Below, piece after piece: positions 1-8,361 of a stretch of 64,000 nucleotides of DNA. Position 1 is the stretch's first letter. Each line of letters starts with the position of its first letter. Under the pieces are notes generated by a model. It did no database searches, was not told the origin of the DNA, and saw nothing but the letters and a program-made list of their open reading frames with translations. Source of the stretch: Gammaproteobacteria bacterium (GTDB lineage Bacteria; Pseudomonadota; Gammaproteobacteria; Competibacterales; Competibacteraceae); NCBI GenBank assembly GCA_024235095.1, contig JACKNC010000001.1:2145501-2209500 (forward strand). The letters run 5' to 3'. A program made the translations under genes and the position numbers.

Positions 1-546
1 GAGATTATCGAAGAACGCACGGTGGGTCCCAGCGCCGGCAAGGAAAACATCGACCAGGGTTTCCGCGCGGCGATGCTCTCGCTGGTAGTGATCGCCGCTT
101 TCATGATTGGACGCTACAAATGGTTCGGCGGCATTGCGACCGCCGCCCTGGCTGCCAATGTGGTGCTGATTGTCGCCGCGCTGTCGATGTTGCAAGCCAC
201 TTTAACCTTGCCGGGCATTGCCGGCATCGTGCTGACCATGGGCATGGCGGTGGACGCCAATGTGCTGATCTACGAGCGCATCCGCGAAGAATTGCGGAAT
301 GGCAACACCCCACAGGCCGCGATTCACGCCGGTTTTGACCGGGCTTTTGATACGATTATCGACTCCAACCTGACCACGCTGATTGCCGCGATCATGTTAT
401 TCGGCTTTGGCACTGGCCCGATCAAGGGCTTTGCAGTCACGCTGAGCATCGGCATCCTGACATCCATGTTCACCGCGGTTACCGGCTCGCGGGCCTTGGT
501 CAACTTCTTCTATGGCGGCCGCAAGCTGCAAGCACTGTCGGTCTGA
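1..546 (+). CDS. secD: Protein translocase subunit SecD (3' part)
   Basis: C-terminal part of SecD, the membrane subunit that works with SecF and YajC to drive late steps of Sec-dependent export using the proton gradient. The frame is open from base 1, so the start lies outside the window. The visible ~181 residues hold the conserved membrane block of the SecD/SecF (RND-like) family: a GPSAG-type start of the membrane domain, then the MGMAVDANVLIYERIREE motif with its conserved Asp-Ala-Asn, and several hydrophobic helices ending in a Gly-rich tail. secF follows after 20 bases, the usual order, so both are probably one transcript. Confidence 0.96.
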   Translation, partial: EIIEERTVGPSAGKENIDQGFRAAMLSLVVIAAFMIGRYKWFGGIATAALAANVVLIVAALSMLQATLTLPGIAGIVLTMGMAVDANVLIYERIREELRNGNTPQAAIHAGFDRAFDTIIDSNLTTLIAAIMLFGFGTGPIKGFAVTLSIGILTSMFTAVTGSRALVNFFYGGRKLQALSV

Positions 547-566
547 ACCAGGCTAGGAAAACCGTC

Positions 567-1505
567 ATGTGGCGTTTCGACTTCTATAATACGAATATTG
601 ACTTTCTGCGTTGGGGCAAACTGGCGATTGGCGGATCCATCATGGTGCTGCTGATCGCCATTGGCTCGCTGGTCTTTCGGGGTATGAACCTCGGACTGGA
701 TTTCACCGGCGGTACGGTGATTGAAGTGCAATATTCTGAGCCAGTGGATATCCCCAAAGTCCGCGAGACCTTGCGCCAGGCCGGTTTCGGCGACGCTCAG
801 ACGCAGCATTTCGGTACTTCCCGCGATGTGTTGATCCGTATCCCGCCGCGTGAAGAGACGAATTCAGCAACCCTGAGCAACGATGTGTTGCATGTCCTGC
901 AAGGTGCAGAGGGTGGATCTGGTGCAACGATGGCGCGCGCCGAATTTGTGGGACCCCAGGTTGGCGCGGAATTAGTAGAGCAAGGGGGACTGGCGGCACT
1001 AGGCGCGTTGATCGGCATCCTGGTCTACGTGATGTTCCGTTTTGAATGGCGCCTGGCGGTCGGCACCATTGCCGCTACCGTTCACGATGTTATTTTTACC
1101 GTCGGCTGGTTCTCGCTGTTCCAGATTGAGTTTGATCTGACCGTGTTGGCGGCGGTGCTGGCGGTAATTGGTTATTCGGTCAATGACACGGTCGTGGTGC
1201 TGGACCGCATTCGCGAGAATTTCCGCAAGCGGCGCAAAGGTTCCACTCTGGAGGTCATGAACCGTTCGATCAATGAAACGCTGTCGCGCACGATCATGAC
1301 CAGTGTAGCCACCCTGTTATCCGTCATCGTGCTATATTTTCTGGGCGGCGCGGTAATGCGTGGATTTTCGATTGCCATGATCGTTGGCATCCTGGTCGGC
1401 ACTTACTCATCCATTTACATCGCCAGCGCCAGCGCGCTCTATCTGGGGATCAGCCGCGAGGATTTGTTGCCGCGCCCCAAAGAAACCGCAGATGAACGGC
1501 CATGA
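567..1505 (+). CDS. secF: Protein translocase subunit SecF
   Basis: SecF, partner of SecD in the Sec translocon accessory complex of the inner membrane. 312 residues, the normal length. One N-terminal membrane helix (about residues 20-40), then the FTGGT motif, a periplasmic domain, and a five-helix membrane block containing GYSVNDTVVVLDRIREN, the SecF counterpart of the SecD motif. An AGGAAA ribosome site lies six bases before the ATG. It follows secD directly. Identification is secure from order, length and motifs. Confidence 0.97.
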   Translation: MWRFDFYNTNIDFLRWGKLAIGGSIMVLLIAIGSLVFRGMNLGLDFTGGTVIEVQYSEPVDIPKVRETLRQAGFGDAQTQHFGTSRDVLIRIPPREETNSATLSNDVLHVLQGAEGGSGATMARAEFVGPQVGAELVEQGGLAALGALIGILVYVMFRFEWRLAVGTIAATVHDVIFTVGWFSLFQIEFDLTVLAAVLAVIGYSVNDTVVVLDRIRENFRKRRKGSTLEVMNRSINETLSRTIMTSVATLLSVIVLYFLGGAVMRGFSIAMIVGILVGTYSSIYIASASALYLGISREDLLPRPKETADERP

Positions 1506-1588
1506 TGGGATGAAAAAACTGCATTTCTCGCATAATATCGGATGATTGCTCTAACGCATCAAAAGTTCTCATGCCGTAGGAGGCTCGC

Positions 1589-2800
1589 ATGGACATAAAG
1601 AAGGCGCTGGTAGTGGATGACTCCAAGGTCGCCCACCTGACTTTACGCAAGCTGCTGCTTGAACGCAGTATCGAAGTCGACTGGGTCGGGTCGGGCGAAG
1701 ACTGCATTAAATACCTGGATGGCAAGAAACCCGATATCATCTTCATGGACGTGATGATGCCTGGTATGGATGGTTTCGAAACCAGTCGAACTATCACGAG
1801 CCAGCACCCTCATGATTCAGCGCCGATCATTATGTGTTCCGCTAACGCCACGGAAGAGGACAAGCGAGATGCTCAGCAAAGCGGCGCAATCAGCTTTCTT
1901 TCCAAGCCCTATACGCCCGATCAACTGGATAGCATCCTGAAATCCGTTAGCGAAGGCACCGCCGCTATTTCCATTGGTGAACAACCTCTCGCAGGCGAGC
2001 CAGTCGCTCCTCTACCTCAAGTGGTCGAAAAAGAACCATCGATTGCCCCTCCATTAACCCCAATCGAGATTACCCCGGCCCCGGCCCCGGCGATGACCGA
2101 AACTCCGATGGCGCCGCCACGTGTGGAAATCGAAAAAGGTGCGGTTCTTTCAGTAGGCGATGTCGAGCAAATCGCCGAACGCGCTGCCTGGGCGTCGGCG
2201 GAAAAAGTGGCCCGCGACATCATTCAGGAGCTGGTGCCCAACTTGGCGCGGGAAGCCGCGGTCCAGGCGGCGCGCGGGGTCGCCGAGGATTTGGGGCGGC
2301 GCGCGGCGCATGCGGCGGTTCGCGCAGCGCAGGAAGCCGCCAAGCAGGTTGCCACCGAAATTGCCCGAGGTACCGCCGAACGCACAGCGCGCACCGCTGC
2401 TCAGGAAAGCGCGCGCTCAGTGGCTGAACAGGCGGCGCGCGAGGTCAGCGAGGGCGTTTCGCAGCGCAACATCGCCCGAGGTCTGGAAATGAACCGGGAT
2501 GATCTGTTGAAGGAAATCGAAACCCAGGTCAGCCGCCAAAGTCAGGAAGCGTTGGTCATGGCTACCAGCGCGCCGGAGTTCAAGCAGCAGCTGGTGCAGA
2601 TGGTGCGTTCAGGCATACAACCCGTTATCGAAACCATTGCTCGGGAAACCTCAGAACGTTCGGTTCAACAGGCGGCAGCCAATCTGGCCCAGGGTGGCAG
2701 ACCCGCCGAGTCACGCGCTACTATTGCGCTGATCGTCGGCATCGTTGCTATTTTGGTTTCAGGCGCCGCGATTATCGGTTCGATCCTCAAGTTGTTCTGA
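1589..2800 (+). CDS. Response-regulator receiver protein with Ala-rich coil and C-terminal membrane anchor
   Basis: Residues 1-122 form a CheY-like receiver: acidic pair D10/D11, phospho-acceptor D54 in FMDVMMPGMDG, S84 and K106 in the usual places. There is no DNA-binding or enzymatic output domain. Residues ~130-185 are a Pro/Ala/Glu linker, ~190-360 a long Ala/Arg/Glu-rich helical stretch with repeated AARE/RTAxE-like units that should form an amphipathic or coiled helix, and ~376-402 a single hydrophobic helix ending KLF, probably a membrane anchor. A strong TAGGAGG site precedes the ATG. No cognate kinase is adjacent. Role unknown; it may tether a phosphorylation-controlled helix bundle to the membrane. 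Confidence 0.85.
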   Translation: MDIKKALVVDDSKVAHLTLRKLLLERSIEVDWVGSGEDCIKYLDGKKPDIIFMDVMMPGMDGFETSRTITSQHPHDSAPIIMCSANATEEDKRDAQQSGAISFLSKPYTPDQLDSILKSVSEGTAAISIGEQPLAGEPVAPLPQVVEKEPSIAPPLTPIEITPAPAPAMTETPMAPPRVEIEKGAVLSVGDVEQIAERAAWASAEKVARDIIQELVPNLAREAAVQAARGVAEDLGRRAAHAAVRAAQEAAKQVATEIARGTAERTARTAAQESARSVAEQAAREVSEGVSQRNIARGLEMNRDDLLKEIETQVSRQSQEALVMATSAPEFKQQLVQMVRSGIQPVIETIARETSERSVQQAAANLAQGGRPAESRATIALIVGIVAILVSGAAIIGSILKLF

Positions 2801-2810
2801 GGGTTGACCC

Positions 2811-2856
2811 TGCCAGAGATGCGCGCTAAAGCAATCATGATCGCCTGTCTCTGGCA
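2811..2856. terminator. Inverted repeat after the receiver gene
   Basis: A perfect 9-base inverted repeat (TGCCAGAGA at 2811-2819, TCTCTGGCA at 2848-2856) encloses a second, imperfect palindrome around ATCATGAT. It lies just after the receiver gene, between convergent genes. No T-run follows, so it may be a bidirectional structure or a REP-like element rather than a classic terminator. The rest of 2801-3004 shows nothing recognisable. Confidence 0.35.
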
Positions 2857-3004
2857 ACAATCCAACGCGCATTTACGCGCTAAATAGCCTACCCCTTTAG
2901 CTAGAGTTATTGAGTGAAGGCGATCTGCTGTCTCTGCTGGCCAAGAGGCTGTGCGAAAACCACTTTTTATCAAATGCTTGTTGCTTCGAGTTTTGTATAG
3001 CATC

Positions 3005-3631
3005 TTAAGTCACAGTCAGTCCCCAGCGTTCCAGCAACCGCGCCCGGTTCAGCTCCAGCCATTGCAGGGCGATAATCGGCGCGGCGGAATTAATGCGTCC
3101 GGCGTCGCGTAGCGCGAAAGCTTCGGCGCGGGAGACGATATGCAGGCGGATATCCTCGTGCTCCTCCGCCACACCTTGTAAGCCACCGATCCGGGACGTA
3201 TCAACCCGGCCGCAAAATAGGGTAATACTCTCGGAAGTCCCGCCGGGACTGACCAGATAATGGCAGATGGGAATGAGGTCCAGCAACTCACACCCGGCTT
3301 CCTCATGCGTTTCGCGGTGCGCTACCTCCTCGGTCGTTTCATGCGGATTGTCCATGATTCCGGCCACGATTTCCAACAACCAGGGACCTCCCGGAAACTC
3401 CAGCGCGCCTACCCGGAACTGCTCCAGTAAAACCACTTGGTCATGATCGGGGTCGTATAAAAGAACGGCAACCGCGTGGCCGCGCTCCAAACATTCGCGC
3501 GTGATTTCAGGACTCCATCCACCCGCAAACAGCTCATGGCGCAGCCGGTATTTCTCCATGCGGAAGAAACCGCTGTAGCTTATTTTTTTTTCAGTTACTT
3601 CAAATTGATAGTTCATATAGGGAGCGCCCAT
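3005..3631 (-). CDS. nudF: ADP-ribose pyrophosphatase NudF
   Basis: Nudix hydrolase of the ADP-ribose diphosphatase type, cleaving ADP-ribose to AMP and ribose 5-phosphate. 208 residues, as in enterobacterial NudF. The N-terminal part (YRLRHELFAGG, ERGHAVAVL) and the SPGGTSES motif are typical of NudF. The Nudix box near residues 110-133 keeps REThEEaGc, with one extra residue between its first Gly and first Glu. The stretch after it, with NSAAPIIALQWLELN, matches the NudF C-terminus. A second ATG five codons in (3616) is an equally possible start; neither has a clear ribosome site. Confidence 0.9.
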   Translation of the reverse strand: MGAPYMNYQFEVTEKKISYSGFFRMEKYRLRHELFAGGWSPEITRECLERGHAVAVLLYDPDHDQVVLLEQFRVGALEFPGGPWLLEIVAGIMDNPHETTEEVAHRETHEEAGCELLDLIPICHYLVSPGGTSESITLFCGRVDTSRIGGLQGVAEEHEDIRLHIVSRAEAFALRDAGRINSAAPIIALQWLELNRARLLERWGLTVT

Positions 3632-3682
3632 GTTGGCAGGGTCAAATCGAATCAGCAGATATTGTAACCTGGGGTCAGCGCG

Positions 3683-4171
3683 ATGCGTGGGTTGAACCGA
3701 TGCAGGATGAAGGGAAGGTGGCTGATGTTAGCTCTGGTTCTGGCGTTGACGGCCTGTGACGGTTCTTCAGACTCACCCGAAACGGAAATTCGCGCATTGG
3801 TTGCCAAGGCGCAGACCGCCGCCGAGGAACGCAACGCCCGCGAACTCCGTTCATTGATTGCCGAGGATTATATCGATGCCCACAGCAATGACCATAAGGC
3901 CATTGAGCGCCTGATCCGATTGCATGTTTTCCGGAATCAGTCGATTCATGTATTCACCCGGATTCAAACCATCGAATTCCCCGAGCCGGAACGGGCGCTA
4001 GTCATTGTCATGGCCGCGCTGGCCGGTCGTCTGGTGGCCAACGCCGATGATCTGGCCGGCCTGAACGCTGATTTATACCGGTTTGATCTTGAACTGATTC
4101 GGCAGGGCCAGGATGGCTGGCTGGTAAAACATGCCGCTTGGGAACGGGTACAACTGGCTGATTTTTGGTAG
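3683..4171 (+). CDS. NTF2-like lipoprotein
   Basis: Small exported lipoprotein. The N-terminus is basic and hydrophobic and ends in LTAC, a lipobox with Cys25, so it should be lipidated. The mature part (~138 residues) has the shape of a SnoaL/NTF2-like domain: an N-terminal helix with AAEERNARELRSLIAEDY, then alternating strands ending DGWLVKHAAWERV. Such domains bind small ligands or act as structural modules; no catalytic function can be assigned. A GGGG stretch nine bases before the first ATG supports it; an internal ATG at 3707 would still leave a signal peptide. The copper ATPase gene starts 15 bases downstream. Confidence 0.8.
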   Translation: MRGLNRCRMKGRWLMLALVLALTACDGSSDSPETEIRALVAKAQTAAEERNARELRSLIAEDYIDAHSNDHKAIERLIRLHVFRNQSIHVFTRIQTIEFPEPERALVIVMAALAGRLVANADDLAGLNADLYRFDLELIRQGQDGWLVKHAAWERVQLADFW

Positions 4172-4186
4172 CTTGCGAGAAATGTA

Positions 4187-6442
4187 ATGACAATGTCACC
4201 CCTCCTTTCCCGTCGGCTGGCGGTAACTGGCATGAGTTGCGCCGGTTGCGTGGCCGCGGTGGAAAACGCCTTGCGCAATGCGCCCGGCGTCACGACCGCC
4301 AACGTCAACTTTGCCGAGCGCACCGCTCAGGTTAGTGGCGATACGCCCCTGGCGACTCTGATTCAAGCCGTGCGTGATGCGGGTTATGACGCCTCTGAAC
4401 TCAGGGATGCCGCCGCTGAAGCGGAACGCGATGCTGCCGAACAGGCGCATTACCGGCGATTGATTCGCAACACGGTCGTCGCCGGCGCATTGGCCGCGCC
4501 CTTGATGATTGCAGAAATGGCCGGTTGGTTGCCGGTGCTGGCAACCTCAAGAGGTCAGGTCTTTTGGATTGGCATCGGCTTGTTGACCCTGGCGGCGATG
4601 ATGTACAGCGGCGGCCATTTCTTCACTGGCGCCTGGAAGCAGTTTCGCCACCACAACGCGAACATGGATACCCTGATTACTCTGGGCACCGGCGCAGCGT
4701 GGTTTTATTCGATGCTGGTTGCGTTGTTTCCAACCAGTGTGCCCAGCCTGGCGCAACATGCCTATTTTGAGGCGGCGGTGATGATTATTGCCTTGATCAA
4801 CCTGGGTTCCGCCCTGGAAACCCGGGCGCGTGGCAAGGCGTCCGCCGCGATTCAACGTCTTCTCGGTCTACAACCGAAAACCGCCCGGCTGGTCGAGGGC
4901 GATCAGGAACGGGATGTCCCGATTGAAACCCTGCAACCCGGTGCGCTGATCCGAGTGCGGCCTGGCGAGAAAATTCCCGTTGACGGTGAGGTGATTAGCG
5001 GTCAGTCCACGGTGGACGAATCCATGCTGACCGGCGAGCCGCTACCCGTTGCCAAACAGGTGGGCGATCCGGTCACCGGCGGTGCTTTCAACAAAGTCGG
5101 CGCGTTCCTGTTCCGCGCCACCCGGGTCGGCGAGGACACGGTGCTCGCGCATATCGTCGCCAGCGTGCGCCAAGCGCAGAATAGCAAACCGCCGATTGGC
5201 CGACTTGCCGACCGGGTTGCATCAGTGTTCGTTCCCTCGGTGCTCATTATCGCCGTGCTGACGGCGTTGACCTGGTTCAACTTCGGCCCCGAACCCCGGA
5301 TCGGCTATATGCTGGTCACCACTCTGACCGTGCTGATCATCGCCTGTCCCTGCGCCCTCGGGCTGGCTACGCCGATTTCCATTATGGTTGGAGTCGGCAA
5401 GGCCGCGGAATACGGCATTCTGATTCGTGACGGTGAAGCGTTGCAACGGGTAGGGCAATTGACGACGGTGGTGCTCGACAAGACCGGCACCATAACCACG
5501 GGTCGTCCGACAGTGACTGCTGTGGTCGCCGCCGCTGGCTTCGACGAGGACGCACTATTTGCGGTGACCGCCGGACTGGAAGCCGGCTCCGAACACCCTT
5601 TGGCCCAGGCCATTCTCGACGCTGCCCGCGAGCGTGGCCTGGTCATTCCCACCGTGGAACAGTTTGAAGCAATTGCCGGTCACGGCGCTCAGGGCATAAT
5701 CAACGGTCGCGCTGTGCTGGCCGGCCAGCGCCGCTGGCTGGATGGGCAGGGGATTGACACCACTCTGCTCCAGGCGAAAGCGGAATGCCTGGCCGCGGCG
5801 GGACAGACGCCGATTTTCGTCGCCGTGGATGGGCAAGCCGCCGGTATTGTTGCGGTGGCCGATTCGCTGAAACCGGATTCCGCCGCCGCAATCGCCCGTT
5901 TGCGGCAACTGGGTTTGAACGTTGTGCTTCTGACCGGCGATCATGCAGCAACCGCCCAGGCTATCGCCGCACAAGCCGGGATTGAGCAAGTTCACGCCGA
6001 AGTGTTGCCAACCGACAAGGCCAGCGTCATTGCCAAATTGCAGGCCCAAGGCGAAGCAGTCGGCATGGTTGGCGATGGCATTAACGACGCGCCAGCGCTG
6101 GCCCAGGCGGATGTCGGACTGGCCATGGGCACGGGAACCGATATCGCTATTGAAAGCGCCGGCATGACCTTGGTGCGCGGTTCGCTGCATGGCGTCGCCG
6201 ATGCCATCGCCCTGTCGCGGGCCGCCCTGCGCAACATTCGACAGAATCTATTCGGCGCTTTCATTTACAATACCTTGGGTATTCCGCTAGCGGCCGGTGT
6301 GCTTTATCCGGTCAGCGGGCTATTATTGAACCCGATGCTGGCCGGCGCGGCCATGGCGCTGTCATCCTTCACTGTTGTCAGTAACGCCAATCGGTTGCGC
6401 GGGTTTCGTCCGCCGAATCTTCCTGGAGGTAATCCACAATGA
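4187..6442 (+). CDS. copA: Copper-translocating P-type ATPase
   Basis: P1B-type ATPase that exports Cu(I) across the inner membrane. 751 residues with one N-terminal heavy-metal-binding domain (GMSCAGC, Cys18 and Cys21), then eight predicted membrane helices. The metal site is CPC at residues 387-389, the actuator motif is TGE, the phosphorylation site is DKTGT at Asp431, and the hinge is GDGINDAPAL near residue 628. These define the copper/silver class. The C-terminus overlaps a tiny ORF by four bases, and a third membrane ORF overlaps that one, so the three are translationally coupled. The copper-resistance type and the cytochrome-oxidase assembly type (CcoI/FixI) cannot be fully separated from sequence alone. 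Confidence 0.93.
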   Translation: MTMSPLLSRRLAVTGMSCAGCVAAVENALRNAPGVTTANVNFAERTAQVSGDTPLATLIQAVRDAGYDASELRDAAAEAERDAAEQAHYRRLIRNTVVAGALAAPLMIAEMAGWLPVLATSRGQVFWIGIGLLTLAAMMYSGGHFFTGAWKQFRHHNANMDTLITLGTGAAWFYSMLVALFPTSVPSLAQHAYFEAAVMIIALINLGSALETRARGKASAAIQRLLGLQPKTARLVEGDQERDVPIETLQPGALIRVRPGEKIPVDGEVISGQSTVDESMLTGEPLPVAKQVGDPVTGGAFNKVGAFLFRATRVGEDTVLAHIVASVRQAQNSKPPIGRLADRVASVFVPSVLIIAVLTALTWFNFGPEPRIGYMLVTTLTVLIIACPCALGLATPISIMVGVGKAAEYGILIRDGEALQRVGQLTTVVLDKTGTITTGRPTVTAVVAAAGFDEDALFAVTAGLEAGSEHPLAQAILDAARERGLVIPTVEQFEAIAGHGAQGIINGRAVLAGQRRWLDGQGIDTTLLQAKAECLAAAGQTPIFVAVDGQAAGIVAVADSLKPDSAAAIARLRQLGLNVVLLTGDHAATAQAIAAQAGIEQVHAEVLPTDKASVIAKLQAQGEAVGMVGDGINDAPALAQADVGLAMGTGTDIAIESAGMTLVRGSLHGVADAIALSRAALRNIRQNLFGAFIYNTLGIPLAAGVLYPVSGLLLNPMLAGAAMALSSFTVVSNANRLRGFRPPNLPGGNPQ

Positions 6443-6519
6443 CCACGCTCATCGTCAATCTGGCCGGATTGAGCCTGATCGGCCTCATTGTCTGGTGGTT
6501 CTGGGGCGCTCGTTCATGA
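6439..6519 (+). CDS. 26-residue single-helix membrane protein in the copA operon
   Basis: Tiny ORF too short for routine gene calling. It starts in an ATGA overlap with the copper ATPase stop and is preceded by a strong TGGAGGT ribosome site (6424-6430) at ideal distance. It ends in another ATGA overlap with the next gene. The product is almost entirely one hydrophobic helix with a WWFW cluster, ending GARS. The double overlap and strong ribosome site argue for real translation. Its position recalls the small membrane proteins that accompany copper pumps (for example CcoS next to CcoI), but the sequence is not recognisably CcoS. Function unknown. Confidence 0.65.
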   Translation: MTTLIVNLAGLSLIGLIVWWFWGARS

Positions 6520-6863
6520 ACGCGCTGCCCCCACCCAAAACGCCCTGGCTGGGACGCATCGGCGTTGGCTTAGCCACTGTCGCCACTGTGGTCATCGGCT
6601 TTATCGCAGCTTCGTTTCTATTCGCTATCTTGCTGACCGCTGGATTGATCTTTACGGGCTTCCTGTGGTGGCAATTCCGCCGACTGGCGCGTGCGGCGCA
6701 GGCAATGCAACCACAGGACCTCGAAGGCGAATATACCGTCGAGTCCACGCAGCTGATGCTGGAAGATCAGAGTGCATTCGAAGAGGAGGAATCGCATCCT
6801 GATTCGCCACCGCGTCGCTCCAAGCCCCATAAAAATCGCCGCGCCTCCCAATCCCACTATTAA
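6516..6863 (+). CDS. Small membrane protein, third gene of the copA operon
   Basis: 115 residues. The longer open frame begins at 6375 inside copA, but the coupled ATG at 6516, overlapping the 26-residue ORF, is the likely start. Residues ~10-50 are a long hydrophobic stretch (one or two helices) followed by FLWWQFRRL; the rest is hydrophilic, acidic in the middle and Lys/Arg-rich at the end. No family recognised. Gene order and overlaps tie it to the copper pump. Confidence 0.6.
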   Translation: MNALPPPKTPWLGRIGVGLATVATVVIGFIAASFLFAILLTAGLIFTGFLWWQFRRLARAAQAMQPQDLEGEYTVESTQLMLEDQSAFEEEESHPDSPPRRSKPHKNRRASQSHY

Positions 6864-6864
6864 A

Positions 6865-8349
6865 ATGCATTTTTGTACAGCGGCTGGCGAGCTAAAAACG
6901 CTCTCTCCCTCAACCCCTCTCTCACTGGGGGAGGGAGGTTTTGCCCAGCAAGCGCGGTTGCTCTACACCCAATTTCCACTGGACGCCATCGCCGGTTTAC
7001 TGATTGCGCCTGCACTGGCGTTGATGGTTTGGAACACGGTTCCCCAAAAAATACTATTGATTTGGCTCGCTTTTATTGAAGCGACCGTAGTGATTCGTCT
7101 GGCGTTGATTTTCGTTTTCCAGCGCCGCGTCCATCCAGAGGAGAGGGACGCAACGCGCTGGATCAATCGCTACGCCTGGGCTTGTCTGGCCAGTGGGCTG
7201 GGTTGGGGGAGTACCGTGACGCTGTTGAACCACCCGACTTCTCTGATGTATGACCTACTGATCGTTCTAGCGCTGGGCAGTATTCTGATCAGTGGGTTAT
7301 TAGCGCTGACCCCGGTATTGAAGGTCTATCTTGCCCAGGCCCTACCGCTGTCCCTGCCGCCGATTCTCTGGTTGTTATGGCAAGGCGATCCGACCCACAT
7401 CGTCCTGGGACTTGCGGGCCTGCTATATCTGTTGCTGGCGGTGAGGTTGGCGCGTTGTCACCATCAAACCCTGGCGCAATCACTGCAACTGAGCTTGAAA
7501 AACAAGGCATTGTTTCAGTCTTGCGCCGAAGCCAGGGAGGCAGTGGAACAGCATGACCGGCGACAGGCGCGTATGGCCCTGGTTTTACAACGACAGCAAA
7601 CTCTGTTGGCCCATGCCTCGCGTCTCAACACGCTGGGCGAAATGGCCTCCGGGTTGGTTCATGAAATCAACCAGCCGATAACCGCCATTACCCTCTATAC
7701 CGAAGCCGGTTTGGCGCAACTGCGCGATTGTGAGAGCAACGCGGATAAGTTGCGTGAGACACTGGAGAAAATCGCTGCCCAAAGCGCCCGGGCCAGCGCC
7801 ATCATCCAGCGGATTCGCCATTTTGCCCGTTGCGACAAACTTCAGTACGCTCCAGTGCGCATCCATGACCTGCTGGATGAAATCGCCGATTTCCTTAATC
7901 TCGAAGCCGAGCGCCATACCATTCGCATTCGTTATGACGCCCCATCGACCTTGCCGCCGGTGCTGGCCGACGCGCTACAGATCCAGCAGGTGATTCTCAA
8001 TCTGGTGCGCAACGCCATTGACGCCATGAGCAGTAGCGAGAGCGTTGGCAGGATCGTTCTCGCCGCCCATCTCGACCAAAAAGTAGTAGAAATCACGGTT
8101 CAGGACACCGGTCCCGGTCTGGAGCCAGGGATTGCCAGTCAGTTGTTGCATCCCTTTTTCACCACCAAACCCTATGGCCTTGGGCTGGGTCTGCCAATCA
8201 GCCAAACGATCATCGAAGCCCATGGCGGTCGATTGTGGGTGACCGCTAATTCTGGTCCTGGAGTGACTTTCCACTTCACCTTGCCGGTGGCGAGCAAAAT
8301 GGACCGTTCAGAAAATGCGCCCGCCAACCTGTCCATCGAAACGGGATAG
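6865..8349 (+). CDS. Membrane sensor histidine kinase
   Basis: Two-component sensor. About six hydrophobic helices fill residues ~35-200, with a WINRYAWACLASGLGWG stretch typical of a common integral-membrane sensor type. A cytoplasmic helix leads to a HisKA domain with H266 in GLVHEINQP, then an HATPase_c domain with N-box LVRNAIDAM, G1 box VQDTGPGL and G2 box GLGLGLPIS. The start is uncertain: the frame is open from 6772, overlapping the previous gene; the ATG at 6865 lacks a ribosome site and is followed by a terminator-like repeat; a TTG at 6958 sits where family similarity seems to begin. It is followed by a PAS kinase and a FixJ-type regulator on the same strand. Confidence 0.85.
   Translation: MHFCTAAGELKTLSPSTPLSLGEGGFAQQARLLYTQFPLDAIAGLLIAPALALMVWNTVPQKILLIWLAFIEATVVIRLALIFVFQRRVHPEERDATRWINRYAWACLASGLGWGSTVTLLNHPTSLMYDLLIVLALGSILISGLLALTPVLKVYLAQALPLSLPPILWLLWQGDPTHIVLGLAGLLYLLLAVRLARCHHQTLAQSLQLSLKNKALFQSCAEAREAVEQHDRRQARMALVLQRQQTLLAHASRLNTLGEMASGLVHEINQPITAITLYTEAGLAQLRDCESNADKLRETLEKIAAQSARASAIIQRIRHFARCDKLQYAPVRIHDLLDEIADFLNLEAERHTIRIRYDAPSTLPPVLADALQIQQVILNLVRNAIDAMSSSESVGRIVLAAHLDQKVVEITVQDTGPGLEPGIASQLLHPFFTTKPYGLGLGLPISQTIIEAHGGRLWVTANSGPGVTFHFTLPVASKMDRSENAPANLSIETG
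6901..6944 (+). terminator. Terminator-like CT/GA-rich hairpin after the copA operon
   Basis: CTCCCTC (near 6905) pairs with GAGGGAG (near 6931), followed by GGTTTT. The element resembles the CCCTCTCC...GGCGAGGGG repeat at 17880-17934. It lies 38 bases after the stop of the third copA-operon gene, so a terminator role is plausible. It also lies inside the open frame that runs into the next histidine kinase, which makes that gene's annotated 5' end doubtful. Confidence 0.5.
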
Positions 8350-8361
8350 CGAGGTCAAGTC

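Noticed and set aside
2804..3645. 12-base inverted repeat TTGACCCTGCCA/TGGCAGGGTCAA flanking nudF
   Set aside because: Too short and isolated to claim as a mobile element border; probably chance.
5555..6190. 211-codon minus-strand frame inside copA
   Set aside because: Antisense to the well-conserved ATPase P-domain.
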